Origin: a virus
Length of the DNA: 29,437 bases
IMG/VR virus record: IMGVR_UViG_3300032287_001552
Location: 1 to 29,437 of that record
Strand: one strand, 5' to 3'
A model generated the notes under the pieces. The model did not search any database. It saw nothing but the letters and a program-made list of their open reading frames with translations, and had not been told where the DNA came from. This document shows, in pieces, positions 6,217-14,290 of this stretch. Numbering within the stretch: position 1 is the first letter of the stretch; the number at the start of each line of letters is the position of its first letter. A program made the translations under genes and the position numbers.

Positions 6217-8796
6217 ATGGCTGTTGTAGTACCCATCATCAGTACCTTTGATGCAAAGGGAATCACCAAAGCCATCGCTGATTTCAAGAAACTAGACAAC
6301 GCTGGCGACAAGAGCGCATCAGTATTGCTATCAACCAACAAAGCAGTCAACACATTAGGAAAGAACTTTGCAAAGTTTGGTGGCATTGCTGCTGGTGTTG
6401 CTGGTGTTGTTGGTGGGTCACTTGTCAAGGCTGCATATGAATCACAGAAGGTGATGAAGCAGACTGAAGCAATTGTTGCTGCCACTGGTGGTGCAGCAGG
6501 CATGACAGCAAAGCAGGTTGCAAACTTTGCTGAATCATTGTCTGTGAAAACAGGTATTGATGATGAAGCAATCCAATCAAGTTTGAACCTGTTGCTGACT
6601 TTCAAGCAAGTACGCAATGAAGTTGGCAAAGGCAACGACATTTTCAATAGGGCTTCAATGGCTGCATTGGATTTGGGCAATGTCTTTGGTTCTACTGATG
6701 CTGCTGCAAAGATGCTAGGCAAGGCACTGTCAAACCCTGTCAAGGGAATCAACGCACTTCAGCGTGCAGGTGTGAACTTCTCTGACCAGCAGAAGGAACA
6801 AATCAAGACGCTTGTTGCCACAGGCAAAACCCTTGAAGCGCAGAAGATGATTCTGAAAGAAGTTGAATCACAGGTTGGTGGCACTGCTGTTGCTGGTGCT
6901 ACTGGCTTTGACCGTATGCGTGTGGCACTAGGTAACGCTGCTGAAGATTTGGGTACTGTTCTCATTCCTTATGTGGAACGCTTCGCAAACTTTGTGATTG
7001 ACAAAGTTGTTCCTGTGATTGAACAGTTCTCAACCATTCTTGGTAATCGTGGTCTAGGTGGCGCATTCAATTACTTAGTTGGGTCAATTGTGCGTGGTGT
7101 CTGGAACATGGGCAACATGGGCAAAACCATCACAGTAATCATTGGTTTGTTTGGTGCGTTGAAGGTTGCTGTCATTACCTACACAGCAGTTCAAACAGCG
7201 TTGACTATTGCAGCGCAGGTGACAACAGGTGCGCTCAAAGCACAGATTGTTGCGCTGAACGCAACAAAAGTTGCAATGCTTGCTGCTGGTGGTGTGACAG
7301 CCTTGCTCACCATCGCAGCAAGTTTGTATGCGATTTATGCAGGCAACAAATCAAAAGCAACATCTGCTACACAAAACTTCACTGATGCACTTTATGAAGA
7401 AGGAGATGCACAGAAGGAAGCCATCAAGCAACTGCTGCTATCAAGCAGAAATCTCAGCAACCTTGCCTTCATGCTGAATCTAAGTGGGCAAGGTGTTGGT
7501 GCTTTTGAAGAATACCTGACAAAGGGAACAGGCTCTTTGAAAGTGTTGAAAGAGCGTATTGACGCAGCAGTGAAGGCTGGCAGGGGTTTCACATATTGGA
7601 ATGAAAGTGGACAAGGTTTCACAGTTTCTGCTGGTGATGCAAAGAAATACAAAAAATCTCTTGATGAACTGACCAAATCACAACAGCAATACATTGCCAA
7701 TCAAAAACTATTCAAGGGTCTTGGCTTGAATATTGACACCACCGATACTGACAAAGCAGGCAAAATAATCTTGACTGCTGCTGAAAAGTTCAAAAAGTTT
7801 GGCGATGCTGCACGCACTGTTGTTTCTGACCAGAAGAACCTGCGTGATGCGTTCAAGAACACAGTGACTGCGCAGAAGTCTTTGCAGACAGCCACAGACA
7901 ATGTTGCTGCTGCACAAGCCAAACTGAACAGGATTGCGCAGGGCTATGGGGCTGGTAGCACTGAAGCACAGACAGCGCAAGAAGGATTGAACAGGGCGAA
8001 CCGTGACGCTACGCAAGCAGGCTATGACCTGACAAAAGCCAACTACGCAGTGTCTGATGCTGAAAAAGCGTTAGAGCAGGCACGCAGACGGAACAACCCT
8101 AGAGAGATTGCAGAAGCAGAAATTGCTTTGGCTGAAGCACGCTTTGCACAGGAAGATGCACAGAAGGCTGTTGCTGATGCAACCACTGCTGTGAACACTG
8201 CACAAACAAATCTGAATGAAACAATCAATGGTGCTGCTACAACTAGCGATACATACAAGAACGCATTGATTGAATTGCAAGAAGCGCAAGATGCACAGGT
8301 TGAAGCCATTGACAAAGTGCGTGATGCCAAAGAGCGTGAACTAGAAGTGACACGCAATCTGGCAAAGGCTGAAATCTTGTTGCGCAAGGCAAAGGGTGGT
8401 TTGACCAAATCGCAGATAGCAGCAGCCAACAAACTGTTGAAGCAGTTGAATACACCTGTGACAGTTACTGTGCCTTCACCCACTGCTGGTGTTGGTTCTA
8501 CTGGCTCTACTGTGTCTATGCCTTCTGCAAGTATGTCAGGCTTTGACTGGTCTGGTATCAGCGTTGGTGGTCTTGCCACGCTTGCTGAAGGTGGCATTGC
8601 TATGAAACCCACATTTGCGCTCATCGCTGAAGGTGGTGAACCTGAAGCAGTGATTCCATTGTCAAAGATGGGTGCGATGGGTGGAGATACCATCATCAAT
8701 GTGACTGTGACCAGCGCAGACCCAAACGCAGTTGTTGATGCGTTGCGCCGATACCAACGCCAGAATGGTGCGTTGCCACTAAGGGTTCAGGGATAA
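6217..8796 (+). CDS. Tape measure protein
   Basis: At 859 residues this is the longest gene. It sets tail length and is thought to be ejected during infection. The N-terminal quarter shows tape-measure-like sequence (VAAYESQKVMKQTEAIVAAT-type helices, KLGKALSNPVKGINALQRAG). Residues about 300-375 hold two or three hydrophobic segments (VIIGLFGALKVAVITYTAV; VAMLAAGGVTALLTIAASL). Residues about 530-730 are Ala/Gln/Glu-rich coiled coil with repeating ALxEAxxAxxxA patterns. The C-terminus has the common GGIAMKPTFALIAEGGEPEA-VIPLSK segment. At about 1.5 angstrom per residue it implies a tail near 130 nm. Confidence 0.92.
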   Translation: MAVVVPIISTFDAKGITKAIADFKKLDNAGDKSASVLLSTNKAVNTLGKNFAKFGGIAAGVAGVVGGSLVKAAYESQKVMKQTEAIVAATGGAAGMTAKQVANFAESLSVKTGIDDEAIQSSLNLLLTFKQVRNEVGKGNDIFNRASMAALDLGNVFGSTDAAAKMLGKALSNPVKGINALQRAGVNFSDQQKEQIKTLVATGKTLEAQKMILKEVESQVGGTAVAGATGFDRMRVALGNAAEDLGTVLIPYVERFANFVIDKVVPVIEQFSTILGNRGLGGAFNYLVGSIVRGVWNMGNMGKTITVIIGLFGALKVAVITYTAVQTALTIAAQVTTGALKAQIVALNATKVAMLAAGGVTALLTIAASLYAIYAGNKSKATSATQNFTDALYEEGDAQKEAIKQLLLSSRNLSNLAFMLNLSGQGVGAFEEYLTKGTGSLKVLKERIDAAVKAGRGFTYWNESGQGFTVSAGDAKKYKKSLDELTKSQQQYIANQKLFKGLGLNIDTTDTDKAGKIILTAAEKFKKFGDAARTVVSDQKNLRDAFKNTVTAQKSLQTATDNVAAAQAKLNRIAQGYGAGSTEAQTAQEGLNRANRDATQAGYDLTKANYAVSDAEKALEQARRRNNPREIAEAEIALAEARFAQEDAQKAVADATTAVNTAQTNLNETINGAATTSDTYKNALIELQEAQDAQVEAIDKVRDAKERELEVTRNLAKAEILLRKAKGGLTKSQIAAANKLLKQLNTPVTVTVPSPTAGVGSTGSTVSMPSASMSGFDWSGISVGGLATLAEGGIAMKPTFALIAEGGEPEAVIPLSKMGAMGGDTIINVTVTSADPNAVVDALRRYQRQNGALPLRVQG

Positions 8797-10463
8797 TGCC
8801 ACAGCAATACACAGTTGAATACCAACTTGAACGCAACAACTTGTTGTTCAATCCATCATTTGAAAGCAACACCTATGATGGGTCACTGGTTGGTTCAACT
8901 GCAAGTGTGATTGCTTCTGGTGCGTACTCAGGCACATACTGTCTGCAAGTTATCGCAACAACTAACAGCACATCTAATGAGTATGCGACACCAACAAATC
9001 AGGCACGCATTGTTGCAGGCAACACATACACAGCATCAGCGTATGTGTTCATCACTGCTGGTGTTTCACGCAATATGCGTCTAGGTATTAGAACCTATGA
9101 TTCAACTGGAACGCAACGCAACAACACACTAGGTGCTATCACCAGCATCACTACTGGTGGTGGGTGGCAACGCATATCTGCTTCTGTCACTGCTGGAACA
9201 AATGACTACTACGCATCTGTCTATGTTCTCTATCAAAACAGCAATGGCGCAATCAGCAATGCTGTGTTGATTGATGGAATGATGCTTGAACAATCAGCAT
9301 CTGTTGGTTCATACTTTGATGGCTCAACAACCAACGCATATTGGCTAGGTGTGGCAAATGGTTCACCTTCAGCGTTACCAACTACAACATGGCTTGCGCT
9401 AACTAATGTGCAGCAGATTTCAGGGTTTGTTGGCAGGCAAGGAATCAACGACACTTTTGAGCCATCACGCATGACTATCAGTGCTAGATACCCAACAGGG
9501 TTCAGCGCGCAGAACACAGCGTTGAAAGTGAACACACAAATCAGGGTCAAGCGCACAGGTTCTACTTATACAATGTGGACAGGGCGAATCAGAAATGTCA
9601 GCGTACAGTGGGCTATCCCATACAACAGCAGCACAGGAACAGGTGTCGCAGACAATGTTGAAATTGAATGTGAAGGTGCGTTGGCGCAGTGGGGAAGGTT
9701 GCAGGGTAATAGTTTGGCTGTTGCTGCAAGTGACTTGCTGACACAGTTGAGCAATGTTCTTGCTGGAACCAACTTGAACTATGGAACGACATACACCGCT
9801 TCAACATCACCACAGTTGTCTGCATCTGAAGTTGGTGATTCTCTAGCAGTTTGGTTGAACACTGCGTGCGCCACTGTTGGTGCAACAATCAAAGATGGTT
9901 CTGACAACAACATTGTTGGTGTCAATGGGCGTGACATTGTTGGTACTTTGCCTGTGCAGTTCAGCGACACAACAAACAACAGCACTAATCAGGTGTATGA
10001 CGGAATTGTGTTTGATTCTGCATCTTCTGATTTCTTCACAGAAATTGAATTGAACACTTATTCTTATGGTGATGTTGTTGTCACATATGGAACTGCCCCA
10101 TATCGCACGCTGCGCCAGAACACATACAGCCCAAGTGCGTCACAGGCAACAGACCTAGCCAACTATCTTCTTGGTATCTATGGTGATAATGGTTTTGGTA
10201 TTTCTGAAATCACTTGTAAGTCAGATGCACAAAATAGTTGGTCTTTGGATTTGGGCTATGGCTGGTGGGACATTATTGGCTACACAACTTTCATAACTTT
10301 TCGTGGCACAACTTTTCGCTGCACCATTCTTGGTTCAGCGTTCACTGCTACACCATCAGAATCACGATTCACCTACTATGTTGCTGATATTGGTTTGACA
10401 CCATTTCTCATTCTTGATGACACATCTGCTGGAATACTTGACCAAAACAAACTTGGCTGGTGA
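8796..10463 (+). CDS. Tail-tip protein with N-terminal carbohydrate-binding-like domain
   Basis: This 555-residue protein follows the tape measure, so it is probably a distal tail or hub/minor tail protein. Residues about 10-180 look like a jelly-roll module of the CBM4/9 type: NLLFNPSFES at the start, AGNTYTASAYVFITAG in the middle, GGGWQRISASVTAG, and VLIDGMMLEQ with SVGSYFDGS at the end. The remainder contains beta-rich sequence including MWTGRIRNVSVQW, VEIECEGALAQWGRL and a GYGWWDIIGYTTFITFRGTTF-like C-terminal part. The CBM-like module suggests binding to host surface sugars. The ATG overlaps the tape measure stop (TAATG). Confidence 0.75.
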   Translation: MPQQYTVEYQLERNNLLFNPSFESNTYDGSLVGSTASVIASGAYSGTYCLQVIATTNSTSNEYATPTNQARIVAGNTYTASAYVFITAGVSRNMRLGIRTYDSTGTQRNNTLGAITSITTGGGWQRISASVTAGTNDYYASVYVLYQNSNGAISNAVLIDGMMLEQSASVGSYFDGSTTNAYWLGVANGSPSALPTTTWLALTNVQQISGFVGRQGINDTFEPSRMTISARYPTGFSAQNTALKVNTQIRVKRTGSTYTMWTGRIRNVSVQWAIPYNSSTGTGVADNVEIECEGALAQWGRLQGNSLAVAASDLLTQLSNVLAGTNLNYGTTYTASTSPQLSASEVGDSLAVWLNTACATVGATIKDGSDNNIVGVNGRDIVGTLPVQFSDTTNNSTNQVYDGIVFDSASSDFFTEIELNTYSYGDVVVTYGTAPYRTLRQNTYSPSASQATDLANYLLGIYGDNGFGISEITCKSDAQNSWSLDLGYGWWDIIGYTTFITFRGTTFRCTILGSAFTATPSESRFTYYVADIGLTPFLILDDTSAGILDQNKLGW

Positions 10464-10487
10464 CACTATGAAAAAGGAAAACTAATT

Positions 10488-11036
10488 ATGCCAACCCCAC
10501 CAACCTTTGTGACAGGACAAGTGCTGACTGCTGCACAGATGAATACCATTGGTATGCACCTAATCAAAACGCAAACAGTAGGAACCACTGTTTCAAGCGT
10601 GGCTGTTACAGGTGCGTTCTCTGCTGACTATCAGAACTATCGCATCATCTATTCAGGTGGTACGGCATCAGGTACAGCGCAAGCATTGAATCTGCGTCTA
10701 GGTGCTGCAACTACTAACTACTTCAATGGGGCTACCTTCGCCGTGTATGCCACAGGGGCTAATGGAAATGTGGCGTACAACAACACACAAACATCTTTTG
10801 TGTATGCAGGAACAGCAGATGCCACAATGGGAAACTTTCTAGATATTGATTTGTTGAATCCGTTTGATTCAACAAGGTTCACTGGCTTTGGTGGGTCATT
10901 CATTGTGACTGATGTTGCTGGTCATACAGGTGGTGTCCACAAGTCCAATACAAGTTTCACAGACTTCACCTTGTTCGCAGGTTCAGGAACTTTGACAGGT
11001 GGCACAATCCGTGTCTATGGATATAGGAACGCATAA
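10488..11036 (+). CDS. Probable tail fibre / receptor-contact protein
   Basis: This 182-residue beta-rich protein has the N-terminal pattern TFVTGQVLTAAQMNTIG, common in small tail or fibre proteins of environmental phages, then a Gly/Thr/Ser-rich body (NYRIIYSGGTASGTAQALNL) and a C-terminal GTLTGGTIRVYGYRNA strand. It lies directly after the tail-tip gene. A trimeric head-type fibre domain is likely but unproven. The ribosome-binding site is AAAAAGGAAAAC, about 7 bases before the ATG. Confidence 0.6.
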   Translation: MPTPPTFVTGQVLTAAQMNTIGMHLIKTQTVGTTVSSVAVTGAFSADYQNYRIIYSGGTASGTAQALNLRLGAATTNYFNGATFAVYATGANGNVAYNNTQTSFVYAGTADATMGNFLDIDLLNPFDSTRFTGFGGSFIVTDVAGHTGGVHKSNTSFTDFTLFAGSGTLTGGTIRVYGYRNA

Positions 11037-11167
11037 TGAGTAATGAACTAACAAAACCACTAGTTCAAATTGATGACCTAGTGCGTGAAATGACTGATGA
11101 AGAATACGCACAGTATCTTCAAGACCAAGCCAACGCACCTGCACCACTAGTGACATCAGATGAATGA
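11036..11167 (+). CDS. Small acidic protein after the fibre gene
   Basis: The 43-residue product (MSNELTKPLVQIDDLVREMT...) is acidic and helical, with a DEEYAQYLQDQ segment. It begins at the TAATG overlap with the fibre gene and overlaps the next ATG by eight bases. Small proteins with a (T/D)xEEYAQ pattern often follow tail-fibre genes in phages and may be assembly factors. That role is inference from position. Confidence 0.6.
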   Translation: MSNELTKPLVQIDDLVREMTDEEYAQYLQDQANAPAPLVTSDE

Positions 11168-11354
11168 ACAGATAGTTGTTGCGTTGATAGGCGCATCAGT
11201 CACGCTGATAGTGACGCTGATTGAAGTGACACGCAGACAGAACAACAAAGACCACGCAAGCAACGCAAACAAACTAGACCGCATTGCAGAAAAGATAGAT
11301 ACCGTTGACAGCAGATTGGGCAAACACTTTGAATGGCACGCACACAAAGACTGA
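11160..11354 (+). CDS. Small membrane protein with one TM helix and coiled coil
   Basis: This 64-residue protein has a hydrophobic N-terminal helix (IVVALIGASVTLIVTLI, residues 4-20) followed by a charged coiled-coil-like tail (NKLDRIAEKIDTVDSRLGKH). This matches the architecture of DUF2746-like and other small membrane proteins of actinophage lysis regions. It could be an accessory holin or spanin-like factor. It overlaps its upstream neighbour by 8 bases and its downstream neighbour by 22. Confidence 0.6.
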   Translation: MNEQIVVALIGASVTLIVTLIEVTRRQNNKDHASNANKLDRIAEKIDTVDSRLGKHFEWHAHKD

Positions 11355-12598
11355 TACGCCTATCAACCAGCGTGGCATTTCTCTTGTTATTGCTGGCGAG
11401 TGGGCAAACGAACGCAAACGCTGGTGGCATCGCAGAAAACGGTATCAACGCAAACTACTTCAGCGTTGAACAGATACCACCTGCCAAGAATGAATCACTG
11501 CACACCTTGTGTGGCAGCGAGATAGAAAACAACATCAACAGAAACTTTGAAGGTGAACCATTCACTGACTGTCCTAATGACCTGTTCATGGTTCATTACA
11601 CAGGCTTCATCACTTTGCCTGTTCACAACACCATTCAGTTTTGGTTGGCTGCCGATGATGGTGGAACAATGAAGATTGGAACATATGAATGGGGTGACTG
11701 GTCTGATAAGGGTTGCACTGCGATAGAGACAGAACCAATGACCCTGCAATCAGAACAACCACTGATGCTTGATGGCTGGTTCTATGAGAATGGTGGTGGC
11801 ACTTGTTTCATGCTGGCGTGGAGAATCAACAATGGTGATTGGCAGATTGTGCCTGATTCAGCGTTCACTGTTTCTGCGACAGAACCCACGACAACAACCA
11901 CACAGCCAGAACCCACAACAACACAAGCCCCGACAACCACAACTGAAGCATCAACAACTACTACTTCTCTGGTTCCTGAAACACAGACCACACATCATCA
12001 GGTTCAGACAACACTTCCTGCGACAACCACAACTGCTGCGCTTCCTGCCACGCTTCCTTCATCTGTTCCTGTCTCAACTGTTCCTGCACCTTCACCAGAC
12101 GATGCGCCAACCACAACACTGCTGATGCCAACAACATCACTGCCACTTCAAGAACCCACATCTGAACCCCAATCTGAAACTGATACACAAATCATAGAAC
12201 TGATAGACACCCTTGATACGGGAACGGCATCAGAAGTGATTGAAGCAGTAGCCAACATTCTTGACGCAGGCATTGATGCGGAACAGGCAGCAGAACTAGC
12301 CACCAATCCTGAACTGCTTGAAACGATAGAGCCAGAACAAGCACAAGAAATCTTTGAAGCGTTAGACATTGAAACACTTGACGCTGCTGAAATAACAGCA
12401 CTAGTGGAAGCAGTGCAAGACGCACCCACTGAAGTGCGTGAAGCCTTTGAAGAAGCAATCAATGTCTTTGATGGTGCTGTTGATTCCTATGTTCCGATTG
12501 GTTCAACTGTTCCCATCAGCACACGCAGATTGGTGATTGCTGCTGGTGCATTGCTGTCTGCTGTACCAACTTCAACATCATCAGCAAGACGCAAGTGA
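11333..12598 (+). CDS. Secreted PA14-like protein with Thr-rich linker and C-terminal anchor
   Basis: This 421-residue protein has a clear signal peptide (MARTQRLIRLSTSVAFLLLL to about residue 30). Residues about 35-182 resemble a PA14 domain, a beta barrel that binds sugars: note FMVHYTGFITLP, FWLAADDGGTMKIG, LMLDGWFYENGGG and FMLAWR, with Cys residues at 60, 80, 128 and 158. Residues about 183-280 are a Thr/Pro-rich stalk with TTTTT runs. Residues about 284-380 form an acidic helical domain. The end carries a short hydrophobic segment (LVIAAGALLSAV) followed by SARRK. It lies between the fibre and holin genes. Possible roles are adhesion of the virion or infected cell, blocking of superinfection, or lysis. 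None is established. Confidence 0.7.
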   Translation: MARTQRLIRLSTSVAFLLLLLASGQTNANAGGIAENGINANYFSVEQIPPAKNESLHTLCGSEIENNINRNFEGEPFTDCPNDLFMVHYTGFITLPVHNTIQFWLAADDGGTMKIGTYEWGDWSDKGCTAIETEPMTLQSEQPLMLDGWFYENGGGTCFMLAWRINNGDWQIVPDSAFTVSATEPTTTTTQPEPTTTQAPTTTTEASTTTTSLVPETQTTHHQVQTTLPATTTTAALPATLPSSVPVSTVPAPSPDDAPTTTLLMPTTSLPLQEPTSEPQSETDTQIIELIDTLDTGTASEVIEAVANILDAGIDAEQAAELATNPELLETIEPEQAQEIFEALDIETLDAAEITALVEAVQDAPTEVREAFEEAINVFDGAVDSYVPIGSTVPISTRRLVIAAGALLSAVPTSTSSARRK

Positions 12599-12625
12599 TG
12601 AGTGAATCACACACGATAGGCGAGA

Positions 12626-12808
12626 ATGGGACACGGTATGAACAGATTGTTGGGTGAGTTCGCAGGTCTTGTATGGACATTGGCAGGTACTGCGCTTGTG
12701 CTTATCACGCTTTCTGGTCAGACACGCACAATCGGATTGTGGATTAGTGGCGCAGCCTTAGTTCTCAATCTCGCAGCGATAGCACTACAAAAGGAAGAAG
12801 AAGAATGA
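12626..12808 (+). CDS. Small two-helix membrane protein, possible holin partner
   Basis: The 60-residue product has two hydrophobic segments (LVWTLAGTALVLITL, residues about 15-29, and LWISGAALVLNLAAIAL, about 38-54) and an acidic tail KEEEE. This two-TM hairpin with charged end is holin- or antiholin-like, and it directly precedes the likely holin, overlapping it by four bases (ATGA). The start at 12626 has AGGCGAG five bases upstream. ATG 12641 is an alternative. Confidence 0.6.
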   Translation: MGHGMNRLLGEFAGLVWTLAGTALVLITLSGQTRTIGLWISGAALVLNLAAIALQKEEEE

Positions 12809-13059
12809 ACACAGCAGTAAGCATCATTCAACGCATCATCAGCACATTCATTGTGAATGCAATGGCAATCATTGGTGGCGCATCAATCATTGGTGGTATT
12901 CCTGTCGCCAAGTCAGCAATGCTGGCTGGTATCAGTGCAGTGGTCACAGTCATTGAGCGTCTAGCGCGCGCATCTGTTGATGGCAACTTGACCACAGCAG
13001 AAATCAACGCAGCGTTCACTGGTGTTGTGCCAGAAGAAAAGAACGCAGACAACCAATGA
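12805..13059 (+). CDS. Holin (r1t-like)
   Basis: This 84-residue protein has the look of the phage r1t holin group: an amphipathic start (VSIIQRIISTFIVNAMAIIG), a glycine-rich hydrophobic segment (GGASIIGGIPVAKSAMLAGI) and another hydrophobic helix, then a short acidic tail with LTTAEINAAF. It would form lesions in the cell membrane to release the endolysin. It overlaps both neighbours by four bases, making a tight lysis cassette. Confidence 0.78.
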   Translation: MNTAVSIIQRIISTFIVNAMAIIGGASIIGGIPVAKSAMLAGISAVVTVIERLARASVDGNLTTAEINAAFTGVVPEEKNADNQ

Positions 13060-13643
13060 AGTACCCGTATCAGAAACTTGTATTGCCTTCCTGCTTGAAA
13101 GGTGAAATCAACGGAAGATTGAACAAGGCTCTGCTGGTGCGTGTGAACACAGGTGGCAAGATGGTCAAGCCAGCAGCAGTTGCGTTCAATGCGTTATATG
13201 AAGAAGCAAAGAAGGCTGGACTCACACTGCGCAACATTGGTGACTATCGTTCCTTTGATGGTCAGTTGGCAATGTTCCTTGACCGTTATGAAATCGCAAA
13301 ACCAAATGACCCACGCTTGAAGAAGCCACGCACAGTGACACGCAAGTATGAAGGCAAGGTGTGGATTCTGAAGAAAGGCAAAGCACCATCTGCTGCGCCA
13401 GACCCAACAGGGAAGTCAGGCAGCAATCATGGTTGGGGTCTTGCTATTGATTTGGCTGTTGAAGGCAAGGGTGGACAGATTGTTGCGCTGGCTTCTGCAA
13501 AGCGCGCGTTGAAGTTCATGTGTGAGACAGCACCTAAGTATGGGTTTTTCTTGCAGGGTGACAATCCAAAGTCACCAGAGTTTGAAGCATGGCATTGGCA
13601 GTATTGCATTGGTGATGCCACACCACCTGCGTTGCAGGGTTAG
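13056..13643 (+). CDS. Endolysin, M15/VanY-type peptidase
   Basis: At 195 residues this fits a single-domain D-Ala-D-Ala carboxypeptidase-type or L-Ala-D-Glu endopeptidase lysin that cuts peptidoglycan peptides. The zinc and catalytic motifs are present: DYRS (63-66), SNHGWGLAIDL (123-133; His125 and Asp132) and EFEAWHW (175-181; His180), the SxHxxGxAxD and ExxHW signatures. There is no signal peptide, so export should depend on the holin. It is the last gene of the late operon and is followed by a strong terminator. Confidence 0.9.
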   Translation: MKYPYQKLVLPSCLKGEINGRLNKALLVRVNTGGKMVKPAAVAFNALYEEAKKAGLTLRNIGDYRSFDGQLAMFLDRYEIAKPNDPRLKKPRTVTRKYEGKVWILKKGKAPSAAPDPTGKSGSNHGWGLAIDLAVEGKGGQIVALASAKRALKFMCETAPKYGFFLQGDNPKSPEFEAWHWQYCIGDATPPALQG

Positions 13644-13700
13644 CAGGTCATGGGTGGGGCTGGTTGCTGTCCATCAGCCCTGCCCACCTAACGCAAAAAG

Positions 13701-13740
13701 CCCCACAGCAGGCAGGAAACCAAACAAGCCTGCTGTGGGG
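13701..13740. terminator. Bidirectional terminator between convergent genes
   Basis: CCCCACAGCAGGC (13701-13713) pairs perfectly with 13728-13740 across a 14-base loop. On the minus strand the stem is followed by CTTTTTGCG, an intrinsic terminator for the leftward cassette. For rightward transcripts the stem is present but the T-run is weak (ACATCTTTA). A second, imperfect GC-rich inverted repeat lies at about 13650-13688. Confidence 0.82.
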
Positions 13741-13746
13741 ACATCT

Positions 13747-14004
13747 TTACAGTGACCACCATTCCCTGCCCCACATGGCAGATGGGTGGCAACCAAGCCT
13801 GATAGCGATTCTGTCAGCGCGTGCATAGTGAATCGTTGCTTCACCTTCTGATGCGCGCCACTTCATTAGTGTGCCGACATTGATACCAAGTAGGTCTGCT
13901 GCATCGCGCACAGGTAAGTCATTGACCACACGCAGAATTGGTGTTGTTGATAGGCGTGCTGTCCGTTCACGCTTCCACACATCTTCAACACCAACTTCTG
14001 CCAT
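13747..14004 (-). CDS. Small helix-turn-helix protein
   Basis: The 85-residue protein has a predicted helix-turn-helix in VRDAADLLGINVGTLMKWRA (about 32-51), like MerR/excisionase-type sequences. The C-terminal motif YARADRIAIRLGCHPSAMWG is shared with 24695-25042. It is the last gene of the leftward cassette, 3 bases after the CI/Cro-like gene, and is probably a transcriptional regulator. No integrase is present, so an excisionase role is unlikely. Confidence 0.65.
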   Translation of the reverse strand: MAEVGVEDVWKRERTARLSTTPILRVVNDLPVRDAADLLGINVGTLMKWRASEGEATIHYARADRIAIRLGCHPSAMWGREWWSL

Positions 14005-14007
14005 GTA

Positions 14008-14265
14008 TCAACTTTCTGTGTGCTGCCAGTACGCAACAGCCATGATGACTGAACCTTTGTCTGCACCTGTTGCTTGTTCAATCGCAACAAGATGATTCAC
14101 TGCTGGCAATGTCTTGCCTTGTTCCCATGAACTAACCAATGGCTGTGTGACATTGATGCGTTTTGACAGTTCACGCTGGCTGATGCCTGCTGTCATTCGT
14201 GCAGCAAGCAACACTGTTGCGCATTGCTTCAACTGTTCTGCTGGTACTTCTTGTTTCTTTGGCAT
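14008..14265 (-). CDS. Cro/CI-type HTH regulator
   Basis: The 85-residue protein is nearly all an HTH_3 (XRE) domain: LLAARMTAGISQRELSKRIN, then VTQPLVSSWEQGKTLPAVNHL. Recognition helix QPLVSSWEQG is typical. It lacks a dimerisation or protease-sensor domain, so it resembles Cro more than a full CI. The ATG (complement of 14263-14265) is preceded on the minus strand by AGGACAGGACAG. An upstream extension of the open frame overlaps the lysozyme-like gene and is not needed. The likely target sites are unknown. TTCTAGG sites are candidates. Confidence 0.78.
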   Translation of the reverse strand: MPKKQEVPAEQLKQCATVLLAARMTAGISQRELSKRINVTQPLVSSWEQGKTLPAVNHLVAIEQATGADKGSVIMAVAYWQHTES

Positions 14266-14290
14266 GGTTTGCTGTCCTGTCCTAGAAGGG

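Noticed and set aside
6111-6752. 213-codon minus-strand frame at the tape measure start
   Set aside because: It overlaps two well-supported plus-strand genes fully and reads as Pro/Ala/Ser-rich shadow sequence.
8043-8699. 218-codon open frame on the minus strand inside the tape measure gene
   Set aside because: It is Ser/Ala/Cys-rich low-complexity sequence opposite the coiled-coil coding region, with no family-like motif or ribosome-binding site. It is a shadow of biased codon use.
11769-12125. Gln/Pro/His-rich plus-strand frame inside the PA14-like gene
   Set aside because: It is the +1 reading of the Thr-rich stalk (ACA/ACC repeats). The main frame has a signal peptide and coherent domains.
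12598-12656. Very short frame (MSESHTIGEN...) before the 12626 gene
   Set aside because: It is only 19 codons and conflicts with the membrane-protein frame that has a better ribosome-binding site.
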